DNA of 64,000 nucleotides, taken from positions 13,847,826 through 13,911,825 of the forward strand of contig NC_051140.1 in NCBI RefSeq assembly GCF_014839805.1. Reading direction: 5' to 3'. Positions 47,912 to 60,385 of the stretch are shown one piece after another. The notes below the pieces were generated by a model. The model searched no databases. It had not been told where the DNA came from and saw only the letters and a list, made by a program, of their open reading frames with translations. The stretch is from Manduca sexta (lineage: Eukaryota > Arthropoda > Insecta > Lepidoptera > Sphingidae). The position numbers were made by a program, and so were the translations under genes. Each line of letters starts with the position of its first letter. Position 1 is the stretch's first letter.

Positions 47912-48054
47912 CGCCTTCGTCGCCAGTTCATAGTAGGCGATTATTGAGTGCCCGTGGAGGTCGAATGAGTAGCGTGGAACTCCCTGACGAGCCTGACAAG
48001 AGCCTGTCTTCAAATAGTGCCAGCCCTTGCCCCTCACCTGTCAAGCAACCCAGC
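47912..48054 (+). CDS. Exon 15: Ser/Pro-rich linker before SH3
   Basis: Acceptor CGTGTGCAG, phase 1 in; donor AGC|GTAAGT, phase 0 out. Peptide PSSPVHSRRLLSARGG, then NSASPCPSPVKQPS. This is the first constitutive exon after the cassette hub; it returns the frame to phase 0. Confidence 0.88.
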
Positions 48055-48446
48055 GTAAGTGAATTTTGTTATTTTTCCTCTCTGTGATGATTAACACAGC
48101 GGAATTCAATATGCATATTGCCTGTCAATATGACACTACAAAGTAGGAAAATACAATAAAACAAATGTAATGTCACGATTGAATAAAACTCTTAGTTAGT
48201 ATATAGGAATTTGCTTACTGTACAAAGCAGCTACAAAACTTTAAACTATTTAGCTTTAAAAGGCTCACAGCATGATCATCTTACTAGAAGTTTACTTACT
48301 CGTTTAAATGCTTGTAATTAAGTGATGATAGTACTTTTTGTAATAGTAATATAAAACAACTTTTGATCGATCTTGAGTTATAAATATATTTTTTTTCGTT
48401 TCGTAATTATTTTACGAATTTATTCTTATTTTGTCTTCTATTATAG
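48055..48446. other. Intron 15
   Basis: AT-rich, nothing recognised. Confidence 0.6.
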
Positions 48447-48677
48447 AAACACCAACGGCTTCTGCCGACAAATCTCTATGTGATTCTTTACAACTTCAAA
48501 TCACGCCATGCTGATGAGCTGGACCTCAAGGCTGGGTACAAAGTAACCGTCATCGACACCTCTGATCCTGATTGGTGGAAGGGAAAATGTTTAGGCAAGA
48601 TCGGATACTTCCCTTCCAAATACTGCACTAAGCTACAGGCAGGCGAGAGACCGCTTCAAGTCACGCATAATCTCCAA
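48447..48677 (+). CDS. Exon 16: first SH3 domain
   Basis: Acceptor TCTATTATAG, donor CAA|GTAAGT; 77 codons, phase 0. YVILYNFKSRHADELDLKAG is the ALYDY-type start, PDWWKGKCLGKIGYFPSKYC carries the WW, G and FP-x-x-Y of the ligand-binding face. The match to Stac SH3-1 is close (DWWKGK, IGFFP). It should bind proline-rich or channel-loop ligands. Confidence 0.95.
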
Positions 48678-49550
48678 GTAAGTTTTATCTTATTCTAAAA
48701 ATAACATTTTATTATCTTCTAAAACTAGAAATCCAAATCCCACAAAAAATAACCCAAAGATGTATCGTAATTTACCTTTACGGCGTTTTGTAAAACTTGT
48801 CATTTATCGGTGTTGCTACTAAGTCTTAAAATGTGTTATCTTACTTATAAAACATTATTTTACCAAACCCCGTTAGATTTTACTCCCGAGTCCACAATCA
48901 CATCCTTTCAAGAGAATAAAGGTCTCTCGTGTGATTTTACGAGATAAAATTTTGACTTTATGCTACGAGGACTCCTGAACATCTCTTGGCCTTTCCCCTC
49001 CATCTTAAGAGGGTTCTTTTGCTTCCCCCCACACTTCTTTCCACAGATAGCCTCTCCCAACTTTCCTCCAGGTCCCTGCAGTCATCAAATCAAATTTCCA
49101 TCCAAATTCGCTCAGCTGTATTTGCGGTTACTGCTAACAAACATAGAAACATTTACACTAACTTTCGCATTTTAAATATTAAAATAGTAAAAGTAAGATA
49201 GGTATTAAGTAAACTAGTAAAATAATTTGGCGGAAAAATAGGGTAAGTTCCTACTGCTATCGCAAACTGAATAAGTTATCCCAATTCATGACATTTCTAG
49301 GACAAACCTTGACTAATTGCTAATTCAATACTAAAAGAAATCTGTGTCAAATTCTCGAACACGGAATGTTCCTAATTATATTAGGCAACAATCTGGGTTA
49401 GACCGTTGTGCATTAGGTTAGGCAGTTTATTAACACCCAGTGTTTGTAGAACTAGTGATTGATTAAAGTTGTACTAGTACTTATTTGGGTAGCTATATAT
49501 ACTGTAAGTACAGTGAGTGCACAATTATCATATCTCTTTATCATCTTCAG
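48678..49550. other. Intron 16
   Basis: A pyrimidine-rich patch at 48960-49110 has overlapping short ORFs with no motif. Confidence 0.55.
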
Positions 49551-49694
49551 GTATCTGACGGTGACAATGGACTGATGCTTCTCCGCGATCAGATCGTGAT
49601 CCAAGTAGGCGATGAAGTTGACGGCATGGTGATGATTCGCTCCGGAGACAACCGGCAGGGAGTGTGTCCTGTGAAGTTCCTACAGGAAGTGTGA
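49551..49694 (+). CDS. Exon 17: second, degenerate SH3 domain and stop
   Basis: Acceptor CATCTTCAG, phase 0. It reads DGDNGLMLLRDQIVIQVG then MVMIRSGDNRQGVCPVKFLQ and E-V-stop (49692-49694). The WW pair is absent, as in the divergent second SH3 of Stac proteins. The last codons GAA GTG TGA also form a donor GAA|GTGTGA; using it would remove the stop and join exon 18 in frame. Confidence 0.92.
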   Translation, partial: VSDGDNGLMLLRDQIVIQVGDEVDGMVMIRSGDNRQGVCPVKFLQEV

Positions 49695-49913
49695 CGCTTC
49701 AAGCTACCTCACTTCGATATCATGAAAGTAAAGTTTCATGAAATGTTCTTATTTTTTTACTTACTGCTAGCGATGGTCCATAGCCATGTTTTGCAAAAAT
49801 GATCCAACTTACTTTACTTTAATTTTGACTAATTGCATGGATAATTTCTGTGTAACATAGTCCAATATCTATTTGATCAACATTTTAATGGTGACCTTTG
49901 GCACGCTTTTCAG

Positions 49914-50327
49914 AAACGCGGCTCTCTAACGGACGACAAGATCAGACACTACGAACCCAAAACAATACGCAGCGCGCCGGTCACTCCTTGCGACAGTGAC
50001 AACTCCACCTGGTCGGACAGATGGATACGAAAGAACCACGACCACTACAGCGGATACGACAAACCGTACGACAGCTATATTGGCAATGAAGGTACTTCGG
50101 CATATGACAAGGCTAGTTACGAGGAGTCTGTTGAGGGTGTGTGGTGGTGGCGAAGACCTCTCGGCGTCAGGAGAACGCATTGCCGAAGATGCGGCGCTTC
50201 GTCTTCTTCGAGACCCCTCCGCATGTCCCCGTGTGCAGGCATGAGCCAGGACGAAGATGGCGCCGAACGCAGACCGATCATGTCACGTGACCGACCCTTG
50301 AATTTCGTCAGGCAATTGTTTTTATAG
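49914..50327 (+). CDS. Exon 18: alternative C-terminal tail, 137 codons
   Basis: Acceptor GCTTTTCAG, phase 0. An open frame of 137 codons runs to TAG at 50325: KRGSLTDDKIRHYEPK, APVTPCDSDNSTWSDRW, HYSGYDKPYDSYIGNEG and beyond. It can be reached by skipping exon 17 (losing SH3-2) or by the donor at 49689 (keeping SH3-2). An in-frame 147-base segment, 50092-50238, has GT/AG ends and may be an optional intron. The tail before it looks conserved and Tyr/Asp-rich; the part inside it (WWWRRPLGVRRTHCRRC) is less protein-like. Confidence 0.72.
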   Translation, partial: KRGSLTDDKIRHYEPKTIRSAPVTPCDSDNSTWSDRWIRKNHDHYSGYDKPYDSYIGNEGTSAYDKASYEESVEGVWWWRRPLGVRRTHCRRCGASSSSRPLRMSPCAGMSQDEDGAERRPIMSRDRPLNFVRQLFL

Positions 50328-50833
50328 ATTTAATTTTCTGACATCTGAAATTCTGATTAAACTATGATGATTAAATTATGACGTGCTAAAAACTTGCAAT
50401 AGAACGCGTGATACTTACATAGTTATTAGTATAATGTATCACGTGTAGTTTGAATGAAGCCCAACGGCCTAGATTCTAGCTGATGGGCATTAGCGATTAC
50501 CGAGCCTAAGCATGACATGCAAGAGGAGCTTCACTAATATAAACACCCTTCAAAGCAAAAAAAAAATGTATCCTATGTATTATATAGTAGAAGAGTGGGC
50601 AAAAGAAATATTTTTACCAATATATAGTTAAATTATGGTACATTTTCAAACTCAAATCATATAAGTGTGAAGCTTTTTTTTTACAAAATATGGGTAAGAC
50701 TAAAGAATCTTATGATTTTAATAATGATTCTTCTCGTTTGAATTTCAAAGGGTGTTATAAATACCAAAGATATGGCCTACCGTAGAATTATTTCGATAAT
50801 TTGTGTTCCTTCCATATTTTACAAAAGTTTCGT

Positions 50834-50839
50834 AATAAA
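50834..50839 (+). terminator. Poly(A) signal after exon 18
   Basis: AATAAA ~500 bases past the stop; several more occur downstream to 54.2 kb, so the 3'UTR may be long. Confidence 0.45.
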
Positions 50840-53800
50840 TATTTGTATATTATTGAATAATATGTGAATTATTGCGAAAAATATATACTTGGTTACCAAC
50901 ATATCATTTTGAAATATTGTGTAATATAATTAATTTTATTGTGATATTTACATATTTAGATGTTAATTACCATGCATCACATATTTCTTTAGCATCACTG
51001 AATATGTCAGCTTTCAAATATTTAGGGCGAGAATAACGTTCTGTAATCTGACGCATTTAGGACAGTCAACAGATAGTGTTGAATCCAGTCATTGAGATAT
51101 AAACGTATTAGTTAAAAGGTCAGTTAACTGTTATCGACACTTATACTATCAATATTTCAACACACCATAGGACAAAGTCGTATAAATAACTCTACCTTTC
51201 GGAAGAATTATCTATAATGATTTTTATAACATTTTTTGTCAGTTATTTAGAACATATTATATTTGTTTGTTTTGAATGTATAGAACGAGAACTATTAAAC
51301 ATTTAATTTAAAAAATATCTTCTGAAAAAGCGAGCTTTCAATCGACTTTTTCTATGTCGATTTCAGTATAAATTTACGTTGACAGTTACTGCCAATATAT
51401 ATGTAGTAAAAAATACTTATAATTTGACAATCATTAATTCTAGTCGAGTATCTGTGTTGTAAGACGTAGTGTTTAATAGTAGATACAGTTTGAGTGCTTA
51501 GCAATAGGATAAAACATTCCAATATTTTTATTGGCATACTGGCGTCAGCTTTTAAATCTTTAGAAATCTAGATATTATCTAGAGGACATTTCCAAAATGT
51601 CTTTCCTATTGCAATTAATCCATCCATTTCCTTTGCGAATTAATGCTGTTCTATTATAGGCTTTTACCCTTCATAGTCCAATTCGTTGAATTTAACAATT
51701 GTATTTATCAAAAATGCTATTAATTTTTAATATAAATTATATTTTAGTTGACATGCTAAGCCGTCCCCTGAAGTTTTAAGAATATAAATTATGAATGTAA
51801 TATTGAAAACCTAGCATAAGTACCTCATATTATTCGTATTTAGCATGCAGAGATAATTATAGATAATGTTGACACTAATTATGTCCCCCTAAAATATATC
51901 TTAAAATATTTTAATCTGAGCATCCTCTAATAGGTTAACTATCGACCAGTACAGCAAAATATTTGCAATAGAAGCCTAGTTACAAAGACGTCTACTTGAT
52001 AAGATATTATTATTGGCTGATGCCATAGATTGATATGAAACAGATGGTAAATTATTACTGCTTTTAATAAAGTAAAAGTCGATATGGACGTCTTCCCCAG
52101 GAAAAAGAAGAGTTTAAAAGGATATTTATAAAATGTGTTAGGGCTCGGCAACCTTCTGAGGGTATGAAAGGCAAAGCTGCTTCTTCTCGACGGTTTTCCA
52201 AACAATTGTATCCACTAGTCACATCTCTAAACAAAACTGCTCACACCCCGCTGTACTAGTTTTATTTCGTATCAAATTAAATAATTAATTATCATTTCAT
52301 AACAATGTTATTTACTCTTGCTTTAATTTAGAAGTATGCTAAGGTTAAAATATTTTAAATGTTATAGTCAAAGTATACTTAGACGTAACTAAGGTATTTA
52401 TAGGTGGCATGTTTTTACCGTATGAATATAATATTTTTATTTGCTTTTTGATTAGGACGAGTAAATTACTATGTAGAGTCGTGTATACGTGATAAACGTT
52501 TTAGGATCAGCAAGGAATATAGCAGCACTTCAACACTATTTATCACCTACTTATTTCATTTTGTTTGTGCTTTGTTTTATATCCTAATGTACTATGTCAA
52601 GACTTCGGTGCGTAACATATTTTTAGAACATGAAGAAATGTTTTATTTTGTTACTATTTCTGTTTTTACAAAATATGCAGAAGAGGACAGTAAAGAATTA
52701 TAATAAAAATGTCGTACACAAAATTAGTTTATTATAATATCAATAGTCTACGATGGTGATAAATGGTGTACTATTTACAAATAAATAATGGTTTAAGAAA
52801 ACACTCACACTTATAAACAAAAATAATAACAAGAAGCTTAATAGACTATCTTTCGCTAAAATCCTTATAAATCCTATATATATTTTAGTGTTTATTTTTC
52901 TAATTAAAATAAAAACTTAAATCTCCCTACTTTTCATAAAAAAATGCCTGAAATTGAATATTACTAAAACGAATGTGATGTATGTATTTATATATATGGA
53001 ATAATATATTGAGAAATTGAGATCAGTTCGTACAGGAGTTTTGAAAGGGCGTCATAAGTCAATATTGTTCTTCCGACACACTGAATGCATACAAACTTTT
53101 TTTTATATTCTAAATGAGCGGTATTTGTTTTGATAAAAATAATAATAACGCCAAAAACAGCTTCCACTACAGTATTATTATTACTATTATTTTGTTTTTA
53201 GAGTTATTAATTGCCATTTTTATTGTATTTCACATTCTCTGAATCATTGCTAATATTTAAATGCATACTATGGCTATTTAATGGTCGTAATCATCTGCAA
53301 AGGCAGATATTTTTTGGGTATATTTTGTTGTCCCCATATAACATTTAATATTATATATTATATAATGACTTGTAAACAAGAAAAAAACGTCTTCCCTTGC
53401 ACAAACTTGAAGATGTTCAATCCTCCTGTACGAACTTGTAATGTGTCATAAATCATACGAGTAAGGGTATAATAAATATCAGGTACAGAAAACGGAACCA
53501 AATTATTATAATATATAAGTAAAATAATCCCTAGGAATATTTGCAAAACTATTCCCAAGTGAGATGTTTTATTATAACAAGTATATATAAATATTTAGAA
53601 ATATATAACATAAAGATTATAATGTTAAGGCCTTCTCGTAAATATTATACGATTTTTGTTTTGTTTCGTTATGTATTTGTAGTCATATCAAAATTATTAA
53701 GTAACTATTTTATTTAAAAAATTATGCATTTATAATTTTAAATGGAAAATTATAAACCACAAATAACTATCGACACTACAGTGGATAGTTATTCGATACC

Positions 53801-54430
53801 TATTGTTATAAATCATAAAAAAGATATGGATCTATGTTACTCGAGCTGATATTGTTGCGTAGGTAGACGAAGGCCTCCCCTTAATGTTAATCGTGATCAC
53901 GAATTATCCAATGAGCTATTATTGTAAGTTACACCGACTTTAGGTTTAACAAAAAATCAGTTGTATTACTTTGCTGTTTAGGCATTCGTAAAAGAAAAAA
54001 TGTTTAGAAACATTATGCTTAATTTACGTTTAAAATGCGTTGATTTATTCAGGATATTTATTAACAATGTTGTGTTTAGAATAAAGATTGTGTCATGAAG
54101 TGAATTTTTATTTATCCGAATGTATCCCGTTTAGTTTTACCCTAAACACATGAAGATGGCGTTAATAGTTTTAACATCCCTACAAACAGTCACTACTTGC
54201 CGTGTCAATAAAGTTTAAAATGTAAAGTGAATTTAAAAAATATTTTTTATTTCTATTTTTAAAAAAGGAATAAGATTCTTATTTTACAAAAACGAAGAAA
54301 ATGTATAAGAAAAGGTGATTATAAGAATCATGTAAAGCGCATCTATAGAAGATGATAGGTACGATATCCAAGAACAGACAACACATATATATAACATGAT
54401 TTTGTATAGCAATGCACAAAGTCTTGGCGC
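50840..54430. other. AT-rich 3'UTR or intergenic region
   Basis: Very AT-rich with scattered AATAAA and no coding frame. The boundary between a long 3'UTR and true spacer cannot be set from sequence. Confidence 0.55.
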
Positions 54431-54479
54431 TTGCTACTCTCAGTTAAGTAATGCATAAAAACAAAGTCGAAAGTACCTA

Positions 54480-54720
54480 CCACGATTACATTCTAACGCG
54501 ATTATCGAACCGAAACAGTGTGATGCTACATGCGCAGGCCGGCTGGCACTGGCGACCCTACTTCTCGCCTCCACACCATGTGTCGATAACCCTGCTGCAG
54601 ACGCCGTAACCAACATCACGCTTGCGCCAGTGACGTCTCTTAGAGGCGGCATTAACTTGGATACATTCCAAAAGATTCGCAAACGTGGTATACATGTCCC
54701 AAGATACTATCTTACCATCC
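54480..54720. other. Unassigned GC-rich block
   Basis: GC content rises sharply. One plus frame reads AGRLALATLLLASTPCVDNP, resembling a signal peptide, but has no ATG in frame and no convincing splice sites. The minus ORF 54440-54682 has no motif. It may be a degraded gene or repeat, or promoter-proximal DNA of the next gene. Confidence 0.3.
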
Positions 54721-54949
54721 TTATAACCTTCACAATATTGAAAATAAAGCTTTCAGTTATCAAAATGTATACGTTAATAACATTTGACTAATATTTTAAA
54801 GTTTTAACACTAATAAAGTGCCGTCTGTACTTGTTAGGAAACAGTCTCTTCACTCCAGTGTGTCGCCTCTCAAGATATTAAAATTCCTTCACACAGATGG
54901 CAGCACTGAAAATATTTGACATTCCGCGAATTCCACTCGCAGTGGGCTC

Positions 54950-55347
54950 GGCTCAAATGTCAAACGCTACTATTTCGTCAACAGAGTCGTGGCGCGATAG
55001 TTGGATTTTATGAAATAACAACAAATATTTACTTCACCAGTGTTTGACGGACAATGGATAATAAAGTTTAGAAGTCAGTATATTTTTTGCGCTTCAGTAC
55101 TGAGTAACGTGTCGCGGTATTCTGACGAATGTATCAAGAAATTATTGCGATTTCTATGCATACCTATTGATTTTTGTACTTCGCCGGTTTTGTAAGACTG
55201 TCATGAAGCCTTTAATATTATCGAATCATTTAATTCACTAAGTTATCGGTGCGACGTGTTTAAGTTCATTATTAATCTAAAAATTGTGTGAAAAATACAA
55301 CATCGTCAGGTCGTATTGTGAAACGACGTGGGAAAAAATACTATTCC
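54950..55347 (+). other. Probable 5'UTR exon of the downstream gene
   Basis: Moderately GC-rich, CpG-containing sequence ends in the donor TATTCC|GTAAGT at 55347. No long frame. The 5' edge is a guess. It is proposed as first exon because the next plausible coding exon on this strand is 60386-60493. Confidence 0.4.
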
Positions 55348-55599
55348 GTAAGTAACTTTTAATTTTTGTTATTACTTTAATCATTCTTTACCATCACCTA
55401 CTTCCTGGCTAACATGTAGACATTCTTCATTTCCCTGGTGACTGCTTACCGAGTTCCTCATTCACATCTTTATCTATCAAAACTATGTTGTTGTCCTCCA
55501 AGTAGCCACTTATGGTAATATATTTTTCTAAACATCTATTCATTGTCAGTACGAATAGTTTAAGTACGTACGTAATCATCGTAACTATAATGCAATGTT

Positions 55600-55790
55600 A
55601 GGTACGAGTTTGATTTGCGAGCGCGCCACGCAAAAAATTTCGCCGCTACGCGAACGAAGCGGGGCATTCAGCGGTGTAGGTACATGGCATGGAATCTCGC
55701 GAACATAATAGTATGGAATGCGACCATTCGCGGCGTATACGCTCTAGTCCCACACAAGCGCATGTTGGCCGCACGTTGATAAGAGCTTGA
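55600..55790. promoter_or_regulatory. CpG-rich block in the first intron
   Basis: CpG-dense sequence (GAGCGCGCCACGC, CGCCGCTACGCGAACGAAGCG) within AT-rich DNA. Possible enhancer or alternative promoter. Confidence 0.3.
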
Positions 55791-58700
55791 TAAACGTCCG
55801 CCGATTAGCCAATGTACACTGGAACCTGCGCAGATTCACTATAAACTATTGGAATTTGACAGACTACCTACGTGGGTGACTAAAAAATAAATTAACATCA
55901 AATAAAGGATATGAAAGCGTAATTACGTTTGTTTAATGAGGTAATGTTATCAGACAGTGAGTAGAGTAGTACCTTCAAAAGGAATTTAATGTAAACCTGT
56001 TATTTTTGAATGATGATAAATTACGAGATATCGTTACGGTGTAAACTCAAAACATGTCCTAATTTCCAACAACGCCAATGCATACCGAACATATGATAAA
56101 CAAAACCAACCGATAGCAACTCTCGACATAATCCAGAAGAATAATTACCATACAATACAAGCAACAAGAATAAGAAAAAACTTTGTTTATATTATCTTCA
56201 GGTTTGGTATTCCGTAATATCAAAATGTACTGTGTTTAACGTCAAATGTATGTACATATCTACATACTTCTTGCTACCTACCAAAGCTTTTTATACATAC
56301 TGTATTCTAAAGAATTCGAGCTGCCATAGAATCGAAACATCTGCTAGTATTCCCTTCCTCCCCTTTGTAAACGCGCGCACGCGTACCAGGGGTGGCAACA
56401 GTCGTAAAAGAATCCCACCCCAGATGCGGGCAAACGGCCGACCAATAACTCGATAAAAACAACAAATACGACCATAGTACAAAGACGTAAAGTTTAATTT
56501 GGATATCGAAGTTATTTAACTGAACTAAAGAATTATTTTTAACACCCGGAATGTCAAGGTTCGGGCACCATGTGGTTTTCGTTTGAAAACTAGCAGGTGA
56601 TAACAATTCAAGTTACATTTATTTGACAATATTTGATCTGAACTAGGTATTCTGTTGGAAATAATATATAGATATAATAAATTACTGAACAGTTTAAATA
56701 AAACCATGAACTTCTATAAGTATTTTAATCCAAGATTATGAAATATTATTATTATTTATACAGATCCAGTGAAACACGAATAGATGTGATAAATAATTAT
56801 TAGTAGGCATAACTTAGGTCTTAAAGCATTCAGTCGCACTAAAATCAGCTGACCATACGATAATAAATAGATACAACATTCAACTGCTTTTAAAAATGCT
56901 GTAAATAAAAAAATGATTAAACTACATATTTAATAATAATAAAAGCATTAACAACGAAAAATCGTCATGTTTTTTTATTATAACATCGAAAAAATATCAA
57001 AATTTCGTAACTTAATATGGTCCATAAAAATATTTTTTTCTTTATTTTATTTCTTTATTCAATAATACACACAGCCTACAGCCTTACAGGGCGCACTTAA
57101 TTCAAAGTGGCGGGAATATACTAACAATATGTAAGTATATTATCGATAATTTTATGATATAATTATAATAAAACAGTACTTATTATTTTCTTCTTCTAGT
57201 GTATTGTTCGGCGGCTTTATTTTTAACCAATCAATAAAGTATGTAAACAAAACAATAAAAAAAATTGACTGTTGCTTGTAGATTTAGCATCCAAAATAAT
57301 AATTGTATGGAAACAAAAATAACTCGCTGATGTAAAAATGTCAGATATCTAACATTATATTTGGCAACTATATATCGATAAATCAGATGAATATTTGACA
57401 TGAGTGGATACCGTTACGTGAGTTCAGAAAAACCGTGCGTAAATATGTTAGAATAAGCAAAAACAATAAAACTTACCTTATAATTAGATGTCGAACAGAT
57501 GTATGTTGGTGTAAATTACAGAAAAAATTACGAATATTTTCAAAATAGCGGGCCTTTGGAACCAATCGCAAATGCAATATCGTTTATAGTCGCTGAGGTG
57601 AGTCGCTGAATATGTTAGGTCACACTACCTTATTTCTAGTATCTTAAAATGTGCCACCGATAGATAAACGGTTCTACTAAATTTCCTTTATTAGAAGGGT
57701 TCAAGGCATAAGATTAAGCCAGTCCAGATAACCTGGGCAGCAATGCCTAAATCAGTTACCGAGGTTTCGTTCTTCGGACTGTGAGAGACTCTGTCCAACA
57801 GTGGACTCCTGCGAAGGTTGCGGTTACATACAAAAGTGCTCTCCGCGACCTTCAATATAAGGGAGAGAGAGTAGTATGCCGAGGTTGTAGTCGGTAACTC
57901 GACGAGAGCGGCAGAAGTTCGTAAACTGATTTCCTCGTGGTAAAAAAAGGTACCTAACCCAGTATGGTGGACTGTAAAGCTACATATTTTAGCTAATAGG
58001 AGAAACGCGCACAAACAATGTTAGGTCCGGTCCCAGAGATTCCGGCCCTTATACATCTAAAATTTAACTATAATAATAATACACATGAAGATATAATTAT
58101 AACTTTATACTAGTATATTTGCCTAATTAACAATTTCAAATTCACTTAAACGTGATTCCCATGTCCAATTCCATCATTTGTTCTCATGAGATATCTTTGT
58201 TGCCATTTTTACGAACATGTTTTAATATTATTATTTGCATTTGTATTGTACCAATCGAACCAGCACAGTTTTAAACAATTATTTTAGTCAGAACTGAAGT
58301 TAGTAATCTAACAGACCCTCTACGCATCTTGGCAAACGTGTCTGAAAACAATTGTCGTTATCTCGTGAATATCTTCAGCCTGGCCAAAAAATTGGACATC
58401 GTCATTCCTCCCAGGTTATACCCATGTTCTGTTCGTGTGAAATACCCAATAGTTAAATACAAGATTAGGCCATTTGATGTTGACCTTGTTAGTGAATGAC
58501 AAGGAAAACAACAAAAGTAAGAGCACCTCTGAACATTACCAGTAGATTCAGATATACCTATTAAAATATATACCTTAGACTATTTGTTACAAACTAATAA
58601 AGTTCCGCCTAAATAGATTCTTGCCATTCCTCAAATCGCTAATACCTACCTATACGTAAAAACTATTTCGGTAAAAATATTGTACATTGTTCCATACTAA

Positions 58701-59829
58701 GATGTTTTTATTACATTTGTAAAACGTCATTGGTTCCATACACTATTATTTCGCGCAATATTCACTTATTTTAATCATAAATATATAACCTGATTTTCCT
58801 AAATTTCGAAGGGTTTTGTTATAAGTGAAGACAAAAATTAAACCAATTAATGCAATATTTAACTCCGAAGTCCGGTTCCAGATACTAAATCGCGGCCATC
58901 ATTTATGCTATCAAAATTCTATATATCTACCTATAATAATTTATTTGGTTTTTACACCAACAAAATACCTTTATTATGGCTTCATATTTGTAATAATAAT
59001 TAGACATAAGTACACATACCAACATACCACAGCCGACGATACTTATGACTCGCCTAAAAAATTGTATTGTGTTTAATGTACCAAATTCCTCATCATTAAC
59101 GCAGCCATAGCATCACTCGGCTGATCCATGTTTCGTTTACCCATCCCTTCTTCCACACCTCTGTATCTCGCGTGTGAACTAATCGAACATGTTGTTTTAC
59201 TTTTGAAAGTAATGTCATTATACGACTTCACATTCCTGGAATTTCACCTCCATTACGCTTATTTAGATTGGTCGGCGGCGTTTGTTTATTAATTAGACCA
59301 ACTATTTCGGTTATGCACGCGCATTACTGTATTATTTTCGCTATCTTAATTATATTATATTATCTTAATGTATCTAGCTTTCTGAATAAATATTTGTATA
59401 ATCGAACGATGACAGTTTTTAGCCTTGGGTGAATTGACGTGATGGAATATTTAGCACAGCTTGCGGATTTGATACATATTACAGTACATATAGGACTGCG
59501 GCTTTTTTACGATCAAGTGCAATCACGGAGATGTCATAAGCATAATTTATAATGTTTCATCGTTCATTAATTAGCTTTTGACTAGATTGGTAGTTATTAT
59601 TAGCATTTTATAATTTTCACTTCAAAGCTTACCTTCATATGTACCAAAACGAATGTATTCATGTAGGTAAAACAATCATTTGTGGTGGTGGTCAACAAGG
59701 AATGACAAATGGTTTAATTTCCCCACACCGGATAAAAAACTACAAAAGTGAAATTCCTCGTTGACTCACAATAATGTATGTGATATGTGTTGGATCAAAT
59801 GAAAATATCTCATTTACGCATATGATCTG
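55791..59829. other. Long intron, repeats of unclear family
   Basis: AT-rich. 57030-57110 on the minus strand resembles a LINE 3' end with an (AATAAA)n-like tail. 57690-57960 is a GC-richer block, likely old repeat; its minus ORF (57691-58014) has no motif. Confidence 0.45.
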
Positions 59830-60060
59830 GCACCGAGTGTCTGGTCCAGCGTCCCGCGCGACTCAGTGGTCCATTGGCTTCGTTCCCGAGGCGGCGGCGG
59901 TATGCGGCCGGCGCAGCGGCCACGTTTCACAACTCTTTGTTTGATCATCTGACTCCTCTCTTATTTACGTGATGACCGTACGACTTGGCGCACGTCTGTC
60001 CACCGTCTAGCCGTTTACGTGCCGCCAGGAATGTCCGCTTTGGTATTTGCATGCCTTTAT
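59830..60060. promoter_or_regulatory. CpG-rich island upstream of the start exon
   Basis: CpG-dense block with GAGGCGGCGGCGGTATGCGG and GCCGGCGCAGCGGCCACG, ending ~330 bases before the exon at 60386. Candidate promoter for a shorter transcript. Confidence 0.4.
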
Positions 60061-60385
60061 GACTGTTAGTCGACGATACTTATTTTATTTACGAATATTT
60101 TTCGCAGCCGGCCAGACTATTTCAAAATATTTGAGTTTCAATGTTAAGTCACGATCTGCATTCCAACGCTTTAATTTGTTTACGATTTAGTACTTTGGTG
60201 GAATATTCTAACAGCATTTAAATCTATTTAAAACTAAGATATTTCACGTCATATATTACAAATGCGCCAACATAATTATAATAATCTGTCGAGTTATTTA
60301 CATTGAGTACCTGTGGTACTATAATAAATGAGACCCATTCCATCAAAATAAGAAAGTTATGATGTGGATTTCAATATTTTTCTAG

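Larger units (their letters stand above)
11433..50327 (+). other. Gene span: F-BAR plus Stac-like (C1, SH3, SH3) gene
   Basis: Eighteen main exons on one strand have been chained. Exons 1-6 are exact codon multiples (74, 55, 27, 62, 43, 26 codons) giving an F-BAR domain and coiled coil; exon 7 has a one-base break. Exons 8-18 read in one consistent phase through a basic linker, a C1 finger with all eight zinc ligands, a variable linker and two SH3 domains. C1 plus two SH3 is the Stac family, adaptors that in vertebrates act on voltage-gated calcium channels at the membrane. The F-BAR half implies binding of curved membrane. Whether exon 7 joins exon 8 is unproven: no phase-0 acceptor with a good pyrimidine tract was seen before exon 8, and exon 8 has its own well-placed ATG. 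So this may be one gene with two promoters or two neighbouring genes. The first part of the F-BAR domain is outside the window. Confidence 0.75.
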
